Positions 1 through 12,398 of a DNA stretch of 64,000 bases are shown one piece after another. Source of the DNA: Rhinopomastus cyanomelas (lineage: Eukaryota > Chordata > Aves > Bucerotiformes > Rhinopomastidae); the NCBI GenBank assembly GCA_013400115.1, contig VXBP01003622.1, positions 186,001 to 250,000 of the forward strand. The letters run 5' to 3'. Made by a program: the position numbers and the translations under genes. Below the pieces are notes generated by a model that saw only the letters and a list, made by a program, of their open reading frames with translations, was not told the origin of the DNA and made no database searches. Numbering within the stretch: the stretch's first letter is position 1; the number at the start of each line of letters is the position of its first letter.

Positions 1-588
1 TTAGTCCCATTGCAGTGTCATGCCAATGTTAGCAGCATCGCAGAGGGAGCAGAGGTTGGACAGCAAACGTCCTACCCAAGCAAAGTCTCCTGCCTTGCTC
101 TCAGTTTCTTAGTTACCCCAGCACAGCATTTTGGACTTCACTTTAAATTCCAGGCAGAAGTCAGAAACATGTATAGTACTGACTCTGGCCTCTTTTGGCA
201 GATAGTAGAATGGAAAAATTCTTGGAAATTTGACTGGCACACCTAAACAATTAATTAATTGATTAATTAATTAATTGGCTGGATGCTCTGTGGGTGCTGT
301 AGCTCAATGTTCAAAGCAGTGGAAGGGATGCTTGCATCTGCAACAAGAGATATTGCATACATTTCCTTCCATGTTTCAGTTATGCCCAACCTAGAAAAAG
401 CCTAACCTAGAAAAAGAAATCACTTTGAAAACACTCTTCAGAGGCTGATTGTAGTTGACATAGTCAGAGAACCCAAACGAGCTTAGCTCAACACCGAGGC
501 CTCCACCCCTGCCTTGCAGCAGCAGTGCCCGCGGGTGTTTAGTGGCGATACCGGTGCCTCTGACTCGCTGCTCTTCTTTGTTCCTCAG
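1..588 (+). other. PTPRG: PTPRG intron, 3' part
   Basis: Intronic sequence that ends in the acceptor ttctttgttcctcag just before the first exon. Apart from an AT-rich simple repeat near 249-277 I see nothing in it: the short open frames have no codon bias or recognisable domain. The upstream exon, which must end with a single G to complete an Ala codon, lies outside the window. Confidence 0.8.
249..277. repeat. (ATTA)n simple repeat
   Basis: Tandem ATTA/TAAT units with one interruption (TTAATTGATTAATT). The tract is nearly self-complementary and contains several overlapping TAATTA cores, the type of site that homeodomain proteins bind. Nothing in the context shows that it is functional, and a simple AT repeat is the plain reading. 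Confidence 0.8.
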
Positions 589-638
589 CTAACACCACTC
601 GAATTTTCGAGGGGACCAGGATTGTGAAGACAGGAGCG
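589..638 (+). CDS. PTPRG: PTPRG exon: end of post-FNIII segment
   Basis: Short 50-base exon between the acceptor ttcctcag and the donor gtaagt. Read with one base (G) from the previous exon it gives A-NTTRIFEGTRIVKTGA, which matches the mammalian PTPRG segment between the fibronectin type III domain and the long extracellular spacer (family sequence recalled, not searched). It ends on a complete codon, so the next intron is phase 0. NTT is a possible N-glycosylation site in the ectodomain. PTPRG is a type I membrane phosphatase with an N-terminal carbonic-anhydrase-like domain, one FNIII domain, a spacer, one membrane helix and two phosphatase domains; the first two domains lie upstream of this window. 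The exon is too short to be certain alone, but frame and joint to the next exon (KTGA-PTASPASS) agree with the family. Confidence 0.9.
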
Positions 639-1945
639 GTAAGTGGTGGCCGGGGCGGTCCCCACCAGGTGGCAGCACGGGGCTGCAAATGGGGTTCTCG
701 GGGAGGCGAAGGGTTAATTCCCCACATACTGCGAGGCTTTGGCCGTTAGAGAATCAAGTGCGAAAAAATCTTCCCAAAGAGGCACTGGATTAATTTAGAG
801 GGGGTTTATGCCCTTAATGATAGCTCTGAAAATAGATTTCATTTCTTTTGTTAGATGTATGACCAGAACTATATCCAACAGGAATAAGGCATCACACACA
901 GCATCTTTGTTCTTCCAGTGCCTTAAGGATACCTGCTGTTGTGTGAATAAAGCTTTAACAAGATCTTTGTTTTAGTTTCACTTCAGGTGAGACTGTAGTG
1001 AGTCACTGAAGCCGAGTTTTGCATTCCAGAATTAGAAATGTTAACGCATTTACGGTGAAATTTCACAATTTCAGTTGTGAAAGCGCCTGATTAAGTTAGT
1101 TAACCTAAACTATCCATAACCTAAATTTCTTGGCATTCAGTGTACTGAATTGTTCAACTGAATCTATGGACCAAATTCATACTGTAGAATTTAATCTGGT
1201 TTTATTCTGTTCCAGCTTGAAATATCCCCAGTAAGCAAACTTGTACAAAGCTTGAACTCAAATGATTAATGTTTGTTTAATGATGTGTACAGCTATTCTA
1301 GACATATAAAACTCTGCTGTCAAATTCTAATGCTCAGTCCAGCTTTGAGACTGTACATGCCAGCAAAAAGCAAATCTCACCACGCTTTAGGGATTCACAC
1401 TGATAAGTATCTGAAAGTTTAGATGCTTATTTAAAGTTTTGGCTCTAAAGCTCTAAAGCATAGGTTTTCTTCTGAGATCTCAGGTTCTCTGTGTTTGCAG
1501 CTGCTCAAAGCAGCTTTTCCTGATTTGCTGCAGCATTTCAACTACCTGACCTGACTGAAACCAGGAATTGCAGACAGATGCAGAAATAACGTTGAGTTAT
1601 AAATTCCAGTTCCAAACATAAGCATTTTACAGTTATATTCCACGTTCAGTAGCACCTATTTAACCCTTGTTTGTCCTTGTCTGATGTCTGCCTCTCCAGT
1701 TCATTCTCCTCTTGCTGATGAATTCAGCAATGTGGGACATTTTTTCAGTGAGCCACAGAGAGAGCACAGTCAGGTTGTCCAGGCAGAACTGCTGACCACA
1801 GCTCTTCCACAGAATTATTCTTTATCCTCAGTCAACTCACTTCAGTGTCTTTTTCCACATGTAATTCGGGAAGGGAAATTACTTTGGTTCGCTAAGGATA
1901 TAGAGCACACACGTGCGAGCGTACGTGCACTGGGTTGACACTGCA

Positions 1946-1998
1946 ATAACAGTGGCATGGTGCAGAGGATGCAAAGTCCAGGGTTCATTCCCTGCCTC
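1946..1998 (+). repeat. Possible tRNA-derived SINE head fragment
   Basis: The segment has a 'gtggcatggtgcagaggatgc' block followed by GGTTCATTCC, which fits a polymerase III B box (GGTTCRANNCC), at roughly the spacing seen in tRNA-related SINEs such as MIR. No good A box, no tRNA cloverleaf and no SINE tail can be made out. It could be chance. Confidence 0.25.
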
Positions 1999-2121
1999 CT
2001 CTCAGCTCCCTGAGGGAAGTGAGAAGTGCCAGCCCTGGCTCTGTTTTGCTGATGGTGGCCCCTGTGGATGGGGACAGCCAAGTCTATTCTTTGGGGCCAC
2101 AGCCTGGTTGTCCTGGTAGGG

Positions 2122-2334
2122 TTCATAACAGGATAATTTAGGTTGGAAAAGATCTTTAAGGCCATTGAGTCCCATTATTAACCCAACTGTCCCAAGCCCA
2201 CCACTAAACCATGTCCCTAAGCTCCACCTCCACACTTTTAAACACGTCCAGGAATGTTGATTGTCCCCTCCCAGGACAGCTTGTTCCAATGTCTGATGAC
2301 CCTTTCAATAAAGATGTTTTTCCCTGATGTCTAA
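2122..2334 (-). repeat. CR1 LINE 3' fragment (diverged subfamily)
   Basis: Read on the plus strand it runs 'ataatttaggttggaaaagatctttaag...ccattgagtcc...cccaccactaaaccatgtccctaag...cagcttgttccaatg...accctttcaataaag', the reverse complement of the 3' end of a CR1 LINE of the subfamily with the 'ccaccactaaaccatgtccc' block. Only the 3' untranslated part is present, as expected from 5' truncation during retrotransposition. It is more diverged than the other CR1 copies here. Confidence 0.85.
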
Positions 2335-3047
2335 AGGACTCCTGCTGCTCTCCAAGTCCTTCTTGACGAGTACGCTGCTGGCCATGCAGCAGGTCTTTTC
2401 TAATGAGAGCAGTGCCTCACTGCAGTACTTGTCCTTTGGAGAACAATGCTGATAGATAAATTAAGGACATAAAAGTAGCGCCTTTCAAGGCCCTCGCCTT
2501 GTGTGCGGGAAGAGCCAGAGCTCTCTCTCAGAGCAGACCCACCAGCCATCAGTGCTGATGTTGGCAGCACAGCCCATATTTTGGGACAGCCCTTACGTAA
2601 CATTCTATTTTTAAGCTTCGGTATCCTGAGGATTAAAGCACTGTGAGTAACGCAGCTAAACTCATTAAAGTCCTTTACGTCCTCCTCTTCTGAGAGGAAA
2701 TGCTCCTCACAAGTCACCGGTGATGAGGGTGGAGAAGGTCCTGCTGTAAAATAAAGATAAGGATAAATAATTTGTTTATGATAATGATTGCTTGAAAGTG
2801 ATGAATGCAGGGGGGTTTCCTTCCTTTGTGGTCTGCCATGTAGCTCTGTGGCATGTCCCATTCCTGCCTTGGCCCTGCATCCCACTGGTGTCAGTCGTTT
2901 CAAGAGAACATCAAGTAGAATGGCCTGTGTGTGGAAAGGCGGAGGGAAGCAAAAGAAAAATGACCCCAGGTAGCATGTTGGGACCCCTGCTGATGCTCTC
3001 TGCTGTGTTTTCTTTTTTTCCCCTCTGCTGCCGGTGACCTCCTCAAG

Positions 3048-3843
3048 CCCACAGCATCTCCTGCCTCTTCAGCTGACATGGCTCCCATCAGCTCTGGTTC
3101 CTCCACGTGGACCTCCTCGGGGCTCCCCTTCTCCTTTGTGTCAATGGCCACAGGGATGGGGCCTTCCTCCAGTGGCAGCCAGGCCACCGTGGCCTCAGTA
3201 GTGACCAGCACCTTGCTGGCAGGGCTGGGCTTCAGCGGTGGTGGTATCTCCTCCTTCCCTAGCAGTGTGTGGCCCACACGGCTCCCCGCAGCAGCCCCCA
3301 GCAAGCAGGCAGGACGGCTGGTGGTGGCTGCCACCGAGGCTGCTGCTGCTGCCTCACCAGGGCCAGAGCGGGACACAGCGCTGACAAAGGACAGTGAGGG
3401 AGCCGATGAGGGCGAGAAGGATGAAAAGAGTGAAAGTGAGGATGGGGAGCGGGAGCACGAAGAAGAGGAAGAAAAGGATGCTGAGAAGAAGGAGAAAAGT
3501 CGGGCAACAGCAGCTGCGGAGGCACGCAATAGCACGGAGCCCAGCATGGCCACAGCTTCCCCGAACCAGACTGCTGAGGAGGAGGGAAATAAAACAATAT
3601 CGGGTGAAGAGCCAAACCAAAACGTAGCCCCCACAGCTGGAGATCCTGAAGAGGAGAGCTTTGCTGAAGCAGATGCTCAGCCTCAGCCACTCCCTTCCAC
3701 CCAAGTGCCACCAACATTCACCAATGAACTTTACCTGGAAGACACCCCAAGAAGACCAGAGACAACAAGAAAACCTCCCCCAAAGGAGGACAGGTTTCCA
3801 GAGGAATACCCCTCAGATAACAAATTCATCACCATTAACTCAG
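3048..3843 (+). CDS. PTPRG: PTPRG exon: large extracellular Ser/Thr-rich acidic spacer
   Basis: Exon of 796 bases (265 codons plus one base), open throughout. It begins PTASPASSADMAPISSG and ends FITINS, matching the large spacer exon of mammalian PTPRG (recalled). Residues about 10-100 are Ser/Thr/Gly/Ala-rich and mucin-like. Residues about 118-152 (nt about 3399-3503) form a highly charged tract with DEGEKDEKSESEDGEREHEE and a run of Glu. The rest is Pro/Glu-rich. Sequons NST, NQT and NKT lie downstream of the acidic tract. No folded domain is visible; the segment spaces the CA-like/FNIII head from the membrane and is likely glycosylated and disordered. The start at 3048 (after cctcaag) is the only one that keeps frame with the exon at 589-638; the AG at 3053-3054 would shift it. 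The donor is gtgagt, phase 1. Local GC content is far above that of the introns, which also gives long antisense shadow frames. Confidence 0.97.
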
Positions 3844-6800
3844 GTGAGTGACCTCCAAGGAGACAGTTTTTACCACCATACAACTGTTGGAAATAACACA
3901 CCATCCAAACTCTTGAACTGGTTTTCAGTAGATAGAACATTTTTGTGGTGCTTGACTTCATCCAGTGGGCAGGTCATCACTGAACCCAATGCACAAATTG
4001 TTATTGGAGGGAGCAGAGGGGGAAGGCTCATCCTTTTATTTTACTGAGACAGTTTAATGCTTTTGTAGCTTACCAGAAGAAAAGATTTGGGAAAGTGTTA
4101 ACCCCCAGCAAGCTGCATTCAAAATTGTTGGTTTGTTGGGGGGTTTTTTTTCAAAAAAAGAGAGAGGAATGCAATGAACTATAGCTGTGAAATTATTTTG
4201 GAAGAGCGGTTGCTGTGCTGAGCTTGTGTTTCATGGGAAGGTTGCTATATATGCTGGAGGCTAATTTAGTTTATCTGCTGGATTCTCCCTGATCAGGCTT
4301 TGAGATGTTCTCCCAAATCCAGTATCATCACTGGTTTCTTTCTCACCACAAAACCTACATGCTCTGATTTTCCAAGACAAGGCACCTTTTGCACTAGCGT
4401 TACGTTCTTTTTCACCAGTGGAAGAGAGTCTTAGCCAGGCAGAGTTTGTGTGCTTTCTGTGTTTGTTCTGATGAGAATCTCCGACGCTCCCGTAAGCGCC
4501 AGCTCTGGATGCATGTACCAACCCCACAGTATGTACACAGCAAATATGACCTTTTGGAAATGTGCCTGGGCAATCTGTGTGTGCACCAAGCCCCGTGTGG
4601 TCAGGATTTCTGCGCAGGCCTATGCAAACAGGTGTCTCATGGTGCTTATGCAGAAAGCCCAGTGCATCTGCACGTGTTTCTGCCTTGGGGAGCTCTAGGC
4701 ACTAGTGAGAAAAACAGATCTAGTAACTGCAAGGAGCAAATGGAGGACATGCATATGGATTTATTTGCAGAGTAAGGACGGAGGTTTAGATGTGGCAATG
4801 AGTTTATCTGAGTGATTATGTCAATTACCACAGCATTTATAAGACAATGCACTTTTTCTTTTGGGTAGGGTTTTGTTTTAGTGCTATTGTTTATTTTGCT
4901 AATCTATAGACTTTTTTGCAATTTTGTTTTTCCGTCAGAGCTGCTCCAGACGTAGAGCACTGTGAAAAAACCTTACATATTTTCCCCCTACATTTATAAA
5001 CACAAAAGTGCAGACACTGTGCACTCAGTTATAGCTCAGAACCAATTTAAAAAACAAAGCTAAATCCAATCTTTAATAACATTTGTTACAGAAATGCTGA
5101 CCTGACTAATGCTGTGAATCATAGCTGTTCTGAAAGAGAACAGATTAACAATGCAGAAGCCAAAAAACCTGTGCCGCTGATTTTCTTACCTCTCAACTGG
5201 AAATGTTCTTCAAAGTCCAGTGCTCCCACTGAATATGGTCTGAGATGCCTATCGGGCAGCTTTCAGCCACTTGCTCTAATAACCTTCTTGTCAGGAAGGA
5301 GAGAACTTGTCCTAACCCTGCTTTTCAGTGTTGGGAGTCCGCATTCAGCACCATTTAGGTTCAGACCCCAGCAATTCCATCTGCTGGGGTAGAACTGCCA
5401 CTGGAACTGCTGTCTTCAGTTTTTCCTGCCTTATGCTTCCCTGTTTCTTATGTATCAGATTCTTGGATGGCCCAAGTACAATGTTACATAGACCTAATGG
5501 TTTATTCTCAGCCTAATAAACATGAGGAAAGATGGGTGGTGAGTCTTGTCTCTTAGCTCACGACAATCTGGTTTGTTACTAGATTGGGTTTTTTATTCAA
5601 TAGTTAAGATGATAAAGATTAAAATCAATGGGATGGGGAAATATTGTTAATGTTGCTGGTTATTGTGTGTTGTATCGCCTTAGTCTGTACTGGTTTCTGT
5701 CTCTTTTTAGCGTGCAGAGAACTTTCTCTGAAGGGGGTTCAATTCAGCTTTGCCTCCTACTAGACAGCCTCTTTCAAGACTCAGCTCACTTTCAGGCTTG
5801 AAGGCTTGCAGTGACCCTGTCTGAGGACTGCACACAAAGGCGAGCAGTCTTGAAAGTTAAATTAAGTTTTTCATTTTCCTCACCTCCATATGGAGGGAGG
5901 ATAACTTCATAAGATCACTGCTTCCAGGTGTAAGAAATGATGTCTGAAATGACCAGCACATGTTAGCCGGGGGAAAGGTGAAAGAGTTGCCCATTTCACC
6001 CAAATTAACCAAAGTTTAATCTTAGTTAAGCCTCTAGTGACATATCTGAGATGAGGAGAAGGAGCTGTACCATATATTCAGCTTCCCAGACAAGCCTTTC
6101 CCAGGCACCTTAGTGTACCTAAGAGGGCATTCAGCAGCAAAAGAGCTGGCTGTTCAGAGATGAGGAAGGGCTCGTTTGTGCCATTTTCTTTGAGTTAGAG
6201 CTTTGTTCCATGTCCTTGGCCTTCAGATGGAGGAAGGTAGGTTGGTCACAAACCTGGTGACTCCCTGTTCAGACATTGGAAAGGGCTAGTGGTTTTCAGT
6301 TCTGAGAACATTTTAAGGTATTTCTTACTGCTTTGGAACAGATGCTTTCAGTCTGAATCTCTTTGTACCAAGTCCGAGGACCTTGTCCTTCAAAGTATCT
6401 TTGAAGATACAAGTCCTCCTTCGATTTGCATCTCGTGTTGCCGAGTGTCTGCAGTGAGCTGGAGTCTGCCTAACTCAGAATTAGCCCAAATATTTTACTG
6501 ATGGGTCTGAGTAAGGCCTGGTTAGTCTGTTGAGAGTGCTACTCCTTGTGACTGTTGGAATGGAGAAGGAACTTTTCTCCAGGCTGGATTTAGGTTACCA
6601 AAGACACACGCCAGCAACCCCCACAGCAGGTAAACCAGCATGAAGTTGCTTCAGCTTTATTGTTTTTCACGGAAATATGGACATTTGTAATTCAGACAGA
6701 CCTGCCCTAGCTCCCACAAGGTGTGAAGTTCAAGGAAGCTAATGATGTAAGCCAGACCTCTTCATATGAGAAAAAGCCTTAAAGGGTTTCTGAAACAAGG

Positions 6801-7258
6801 TAACCCTGAAGTCAAGACAAGGACCAGTGAAACCACAAGACTACTGCCAGAAGTATCCCAAAGCTTTCCTGAGCAACAGAACAGTGACAAGAGGGCAAAG
6901 GCCATTTCAAAAGTGAGCAGAAAAACCCACTGCAGCTTACTGTATCCCACAGAGGGCAGAAAAATTGTTGGATGCACCTTTTCTCCAGGGAGACAGGTTT
7001 TTTTAGAAAGCTGTCAAGGATTCGAAAATGTTTTTGTGAATAGAAAGCTTAATAATTTGGAAGAAAATTGTTTTGTAACAGTGTACACTTGTAAAATTAA
7101 TTGTATAGCATCAAATTAGTAGTTGTAAGGAGATAACTGAATGGGGAAGTGCTCACGAGTGAGGGTGATTAGAGGAGAGCAGGGAACACATGAGAAATTA
7201 CTGGGAAAGTGCGAGGCCAATTAGTACAGCAAGGCTCATTTTCTTTTAGTGCTTATTT

Positions 7259-7280
7259 CACACACACATACACACACACC
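7259..7280. repeat. (CA)n microsatellite
   Basis: Short CA dinucleotide run with one interruption (cacacacata then cacacacacc). Ordinary intronic microsatellite. Confidence 0.85.
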
Positions 7281-9231
7281 TCTCCTGAGGCCATGTCATT
7301 ATTTTCCAAATGGCATTGGCCTCTTCTGGTGTGGTGGTATTGGCCAGTGCTAATGATTTTCTTCTGCCACTGAACGCTCGCTTGCATTCTCCTCTTTCAT
7401 TTTCCTGATCATCCTTTTCTCTGTTTTGGTGCCCACATTAGGCTAATTGTACCTTTGATCTGCAACTGTTACCCATGCAGCTGCTCAGCATTGTCCACAG
7501 CTCCGAAACCTGAAAATTAGAAAAGCAGCAATTAGAATGATGCTCTACCAACAAAAAAAAAATTAAAAAATGAGGAAAAAAAGAAGTCATGATGCAGGTT
7601 CATCAGGCTCGAGCAGAGCTTATCCCACAGATTTCTGGGTTGTTGTGACAGTTAAATGGTTCTTTCATACTTTTAAAGGAAATAACACGCGGGTGGTTGT
7701 GAGCAAATTATTAGATGTCTACTTCGGGCTTGTACTGAGTCAAGAGTTGGGATGGACAACAGAGGCATGTGTTTGGCCCTTCATCCAAACATCCAAACTT
7801 CATCCAGGTCCTCAGTGCTCACCCGCTTCTGCCGAGTTCCTCCCACGAGAGGGCTTTGCAGAGAGACGTGCAGGGTTACATTTCAAGCCTGGTCTATGCT
7901 TTTAGCAGAGACTGAATTTTGGTCTGTAGAACAGTGTTTGCCAGGTCTGAGGTTACAGAAGCCTTTCGGGGATAACCTCATTAAGATAATTAAACATCTG
8001 TGTAATTCTTTCTTTCTCCATACGTGGCAAGAATTACTAAGCTGCATTTTCATGTGGCGCGTCAGCCATTTTGCAGGGCAACTTGTGGGAGCAAACAGCA
8101 GAGTGCCATGAAAATAAAAGCATTGGGTTGTTTGATGGCTGCAAACAGTATGAATTTCAGATATCTGACATCAGGATTAAATATGATTGGCATCTGTTTA
8201 CAAAGCAGCAAAAAGCCGTGCTCGGTTGTGCACAGCCTGTTGACATGACTGCTGCAGAAATGCCTTTAAAGAAATCAGGAGAAAATAGCTGCACAGTGGC
8301 TTGAGCCTGTATCAAAGGTGGCACTCCTTTTTACACATACAGTTTTGCCTTTTCATAGCTGAATGAAATGGTTAATACTGTTTTCCAGAATGAATTGGCA
8401 GCTGTGTATAAATCCTTAATTTCATTTACTCACAGGAAAGATGGGCAGGTGATATTCTTTTGAGAGACACTGGAGGTCTGAGGCAGTTCAGCAGTGGGGG
8501 GTTTCTTTTGTCCTGCAGAACACATATTGTCGTAGTTAACGGTAACCGTAACAGTACAACAAACAGGACTTTGTCCTGGCAGTCTGTGCAAGGGCAAGGT
8601 ATGATAAAGGTGGATAGGTTAGATATTACAGCCATGGCTGCTTGTTATAGTAAGCAGAGTTACTTAGGGGAACTAAGCACGCTTCCATTCCCAGGATCTG
8701 ATTACCAAGAATACGTGGAAAACCAGTACATTTCACAAATTAGAGAACTTCTCCTTCTTGCCTTGACCTTTGTGCAAGAGTTGTGCTGCCAAAGCCTCTC
8801 TCGCTGCCTAATGCTCTCCAATACTCTGTGCCAGGGCCTCATCCTTCTGGTGCCTGCGTGTAACTGCTGAATGAGTGGTTCACAGGAGTTATGGATCTTT
8901 CCAGACACAGGAATGGATTTAGCGGAGCCAGGATTTGTATCATTTGGGACCTCCTGAAACAGATATGCTGTAATAATTTTTATTCCTTCCTACTGGGATG
9001 AATTCCAAGCCAGTAAAAGGCAAACTGAATTAATTCAAATGAAGGCATATGCCACTAGAAACTGTTTACATTTTTTAGCAAAAATGGAGTTTGCTGGTCC
9101 ATTTTTTAAGCTTCCCCCACCCAAAGTACAGTGCATGGTGGGCACTGTTACGAGGCTATGCTGTTGACTCTACCACAACTCAACATTCTTGCTTTGGAAA
9201 AAAGTGACATATCGACTACTTTTTATTTTAT

Positions 9232-9861
9232 AATCATAGAATCATTACAGATTGGAAGGGACCTCGAAAGATCATACAGTCCAATCCCCCTGCAACAGCA
9301 GGATCATCTAGACCAAGTCGCACAGGGACACATCCAGGCAGGTCTTATAAACATCTTCAGTGAAGGAGACTCCACAGCCCCCCTGGGCAGCCTGTTCCAG
9401 TGCTCAGTCACCCTCACTGTGAAGAAGTTCCTTCTGATATTTATATGGAACCTCCTATGTTCCAGCTTACACCCATTGCCCCTTGTCCTATCACAAGATG
9501 ACACTGAGAAGAGCCTGGCTCCATCCCCCTGACACCCACCCTTCACATATTTATAGACATTAATGAGGTCACCCCTCAGTCTCCTTTTCTCCAAGCTAAA
9601 GAGACCCAGCTCCCTCAGTCTCTCCTCATAAGGGAGGTGCTCCACTTCCTTCATCATCCTCGTTGCCCTACGCTGGACTCCCTCCAGCAGCTCCACATCC
9701 CTCTTGAGCTGAGTGGCCTCTTGAACTGGACACAATACTCCAGGTGTGTTCTCACTCTGGCAGAGTAGAAGGGGAGAAGAACCTCTTTTGATCTGCTAAC
9801 CACCCCTCTTCTGATCCACCCCAGGATGCTGTTGGCCCTCTTGGCAACAAGAGCACACTTA
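9232..9861 (-). repeat. CR1 LINE 3' end, 630 bp
   Basis: Opens on the plus strand with 'aatcatagaatcattacagattggaagggacctcgaaagatcat' (the reverse complement of the CR1 3' tail) and continues through 'cagcctgttccagtgctcagtcaccctcactgtgaagaagtt', 'cacccctcagtctcc' and 'gatgctgttggccctcttggcaacaagagcac'. This covers the 3' UTR and the last part of the reverse-transcriptase frame, antisense to PTPRG. The minus-strand frame 9304-9735 (with ...VQRRATRMMKEVEHLPYEERLRELGLF) is the decayed end of CR1 ORF2 and not a host gene. Confidence 0.95.
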
Positions 9862-12398
9862 TGTGAGAGAGCAAAGTCATGAAGGCCCAGATTTGCCTTT
9901 TTTTTGGCTGTGTATTTTCTTCAGCTCTTATTCCAAGTTATCCACTGTGCTGACTTTCCTTAGGCTCCACTGCTGTGGCACTCAGGAGACAGGCACTAGC
10001 ACTCCAGCTGCACTGCTGTACGTCTGGCCCCAGGGGTCCATCTAGTACAATTTTTACTGGCCTTGGTTTAAGTTCTCTCAACACTTTACTTAAGCAGTGG
10101 GTAAGACCTAAGACCTTTTTTTTTAAGCCAGCACAAGGACAGTCTCTTTTTTCTGAAGCACATCACTGCTTAGGCATTCCCAACTGGAATCCCAGGGCCA
10201 GCCGTCAGCGTGTAGGAATGGCATTTGCTATTCTGGCACTCGGAACAGTTTCTTATCCTCACATCTGTGGTACAGGGAGTTGGCAGGGTTAGATGAGTGT
10301 GTTCTCCACAGTAGGCTGAGTAAGGGGAGCATCCTGAGCACTGCAGAATTTAATGGGGTGCATTGGGACTCCAGCCCATGCTGTGCTTACAGGGGAATTT
10401 AATTTTCCTCCCATGTAAACAGAAACATGTTTTTGTGTTGAAAACATGTGGAGGTGAAACAAAACAGAATACTGGTCTTGGAGAGAAATGAAGCAACACC
10501 CTAATGAATGTAAGGTGGTGTGATCACTTGGATGTCCTGCAAAGTTTTATGAAGTCATACGGGGGTTTTTTTGCTTTGTCCCTTTTACCATTCGGATTAG
10601 TAACATGTACCTCACAGTCTTAATTTTTTCATGCTCTTCAAGGATTTGGAATGCACTGATAAAAACTGATGCCTCAGGGCTTATGTTTTTTGCAGGTTTA
10701 GCAAATATTGAGAATAAGTATTTGCTCTAATTTGGAGTTTGTTCTTTTCCTTATTCTTTGCTGGGAAAGGAAATCAGAGATCTATCCTAAAAGCAGTCTA
10801 TGTTACTAATATGCTGTGAAGATGAAAGCTTGCCACGTGCTCAAGGTACAACGTTTTGTGCCTGAAGTGGCACAACTGGTAACCTCAGTAGCCTTTCTTC
10901 ATGAAGCTGGAGCCAACTGGCTACTCACCTCTCTTCCCATCACTTCTATACTCAGCGCACATTCACTTCCCCCAAACATCTCTCTGATTAGCACCTCATT
11001 TAGGCTGCTTGCTAAAGGGCATTACCTCCATCAGCCTAGTTCTTAAAACTAGAAAGATTTCTTGCTGGGCTTGCAGCAGCCTGCAGCCCCGCTCTGTTTT
11101 CAGCAGTCAGGCAAAAGCATTTACAATTAACCTTTACTTCCATGTTAGTTGAATTTTACTCCTGCCTATGGAGGAGTACAATCTAAATGCTATTAAAATA
11201 GAGTATGACTTCATATTATGTGACATCTGGTGACTTCCAATTATCTGTGTTTTGCCTGCCTATGGTGAAAAGGCAATTATGTTCTTCTGGTAGGATTTGC
11301 AGCAGTTTCAGAAGGTATGATAATACAGTACTGAAGGAGGGCAAGGGAGCACACTGGTAAGGAAAGACTCACGTAGGCTAGAAAGTACAAGTCAAGTGTG
11401 TACGTTTCAATCCTGGTTGAAATCTGAAGCTGTTTAGACTAATCCTTTCCCATTACATTCTGTTGACAGGTATTGATCAACTACTGCCTGTTTGTTAGGA
11501 AACATGAATAAGATACAGATTCCGCTTCTGTATTTTTCTTTTATCATTCTGTCTAAAACAATTTATTTGTCAAGTCTACATGAATTTGCACAAATTAGAT
11601 GTCTTTTGAAAAATGTTGATATGGTGTCTCTGCTCATTGGCTCCAGTACTTGCAGAACCTCTACATAGTCTTTTATATCTAGTCATTTTAATGAGATGTC
11701 ATGTGGAAAGTGAAATGGGGTTACTCGGCCAGATCTCGGGATAGTGACCAACTTTAATTTTGTTCAAAAGCTGTGGCATAATGATTTCTTCTGTCAGCTA
11801 CAACAGATCCCAGCCATTCATTCATCCATCCATCTTGACAATCCATATGCTAAAAAGTGCTTTCGTATGCAGTAACTCACCAGATTGTGACAATTCTGCC
11901 AGTGCTGTGACATGACACTCAACATGTTGAAGATTCTTTACTTTAAGATAGTTACCAGGAAATGTATTTCTGAAGTATTACAGTGAGCATCGCAAGCAGG
12001 GCCATCCTGCAGTGTTGAGAAACAGCGTGCATTTATTTATCGACAAACACCCATGACCGAGCAAAGCATTTGCTTTGTTACTGTGCTGAAATGTCTTGCT
12101 GGGGTACTCCGCATCTGGTAATAGGTGCTTGTGCGATAACACTCTTCACATTTTCTATGAGACTGTAATTACAGGCTGTAGTAAAATTCAAGCCATATGT
12201 GGGAGTAAACACCATACTTTTGTGCTCTCATGTCCCAGACTAAAGACAAATGGAGTCCTACCCTGCAGTTAGAAGATCCTTACTCTGTTTACTGATACCA
12301 TGTAAAATGGACAAACTATTTGTTTTGCTTGAGCATTTCTCCATACAGTAACTCTCTTTCTATTTAGTGACTGCTTTTGTTATGTGTTTAACACACAG

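Larger units (their letters stand above)
639..3047 (+). other. PTPRG: PTPRG intron, phase 0 (2.4 kb)
   Basis: Runs from donor gtaagt to an acceptor with the pyrimidine tract ttttctttttttcccctctg and the end cctcaag. It contains a diverged CR1 fragment (2122-2334) and a weak tRNA-like SINE head (about 1946-1998). The remaining stretches, including 645-1940 and 2340-3000, show no further repeat or exon that I can recognise. Open frames on the minus strand at 1842-2165 and 2400-2903 have no family resemblance. Confidence 0.85.
3844..12398 (+). other. PTPRG: PTPRG intron, phase 1 (8.6 kb)
   Basis: Donor gtgagt, acceptor gtttaacacacag. It contains a CA microsatellite (7259-7280) and one 630-base CR1 fragment (9232-9861). 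In 3844-7250, 7290-9230 and 9870-12390 I see no exon, RNA gene or repeat. Short open frames there (for example 6766-7119 and 8460-8870) lack conserved motifs and flanking splice signals and look like chance. Confidence 0.85.

Noticed and set aside
1946..1998. tRNA gene
   Set aside because: A B-box-like GGTTCATTCC is present, but no cloverleaf or A box can be formed; kept only as a weak SINE candidate.
2400..2903. 167-codon minus-strand open frame
   Set aside because: No family resemblance, no codon pattern, partly overlaps the region after a CR1 fragment. The length is within chance for the window.
2900..3634. 244-codon minus-strand open frame rich in Ser, Pro and Ala, antisense to the large spacer exon
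   Set aside because: It is the mirror of a GC-rich, charged coding exon whose plus-strand frame is conserved and spliced. No domain or splice context supports it. The minus-strand frames at 3259-3717 and 3354-3704 are shadows of the same exon.
6766..7119. 117-codon plus-strand frame
   Set aside because: Lies inside an intron with no splice sites in a fitting phase and no recognisable protein family.
9304..9735. 143-codon minus-strand frame; likewise 26789-27232 and 55059-55570 (minus)
   Set aside because: All are terminal pieces of CR1 ORF2 that share the same phrases (VQRRATKMM, EERLRELGL).
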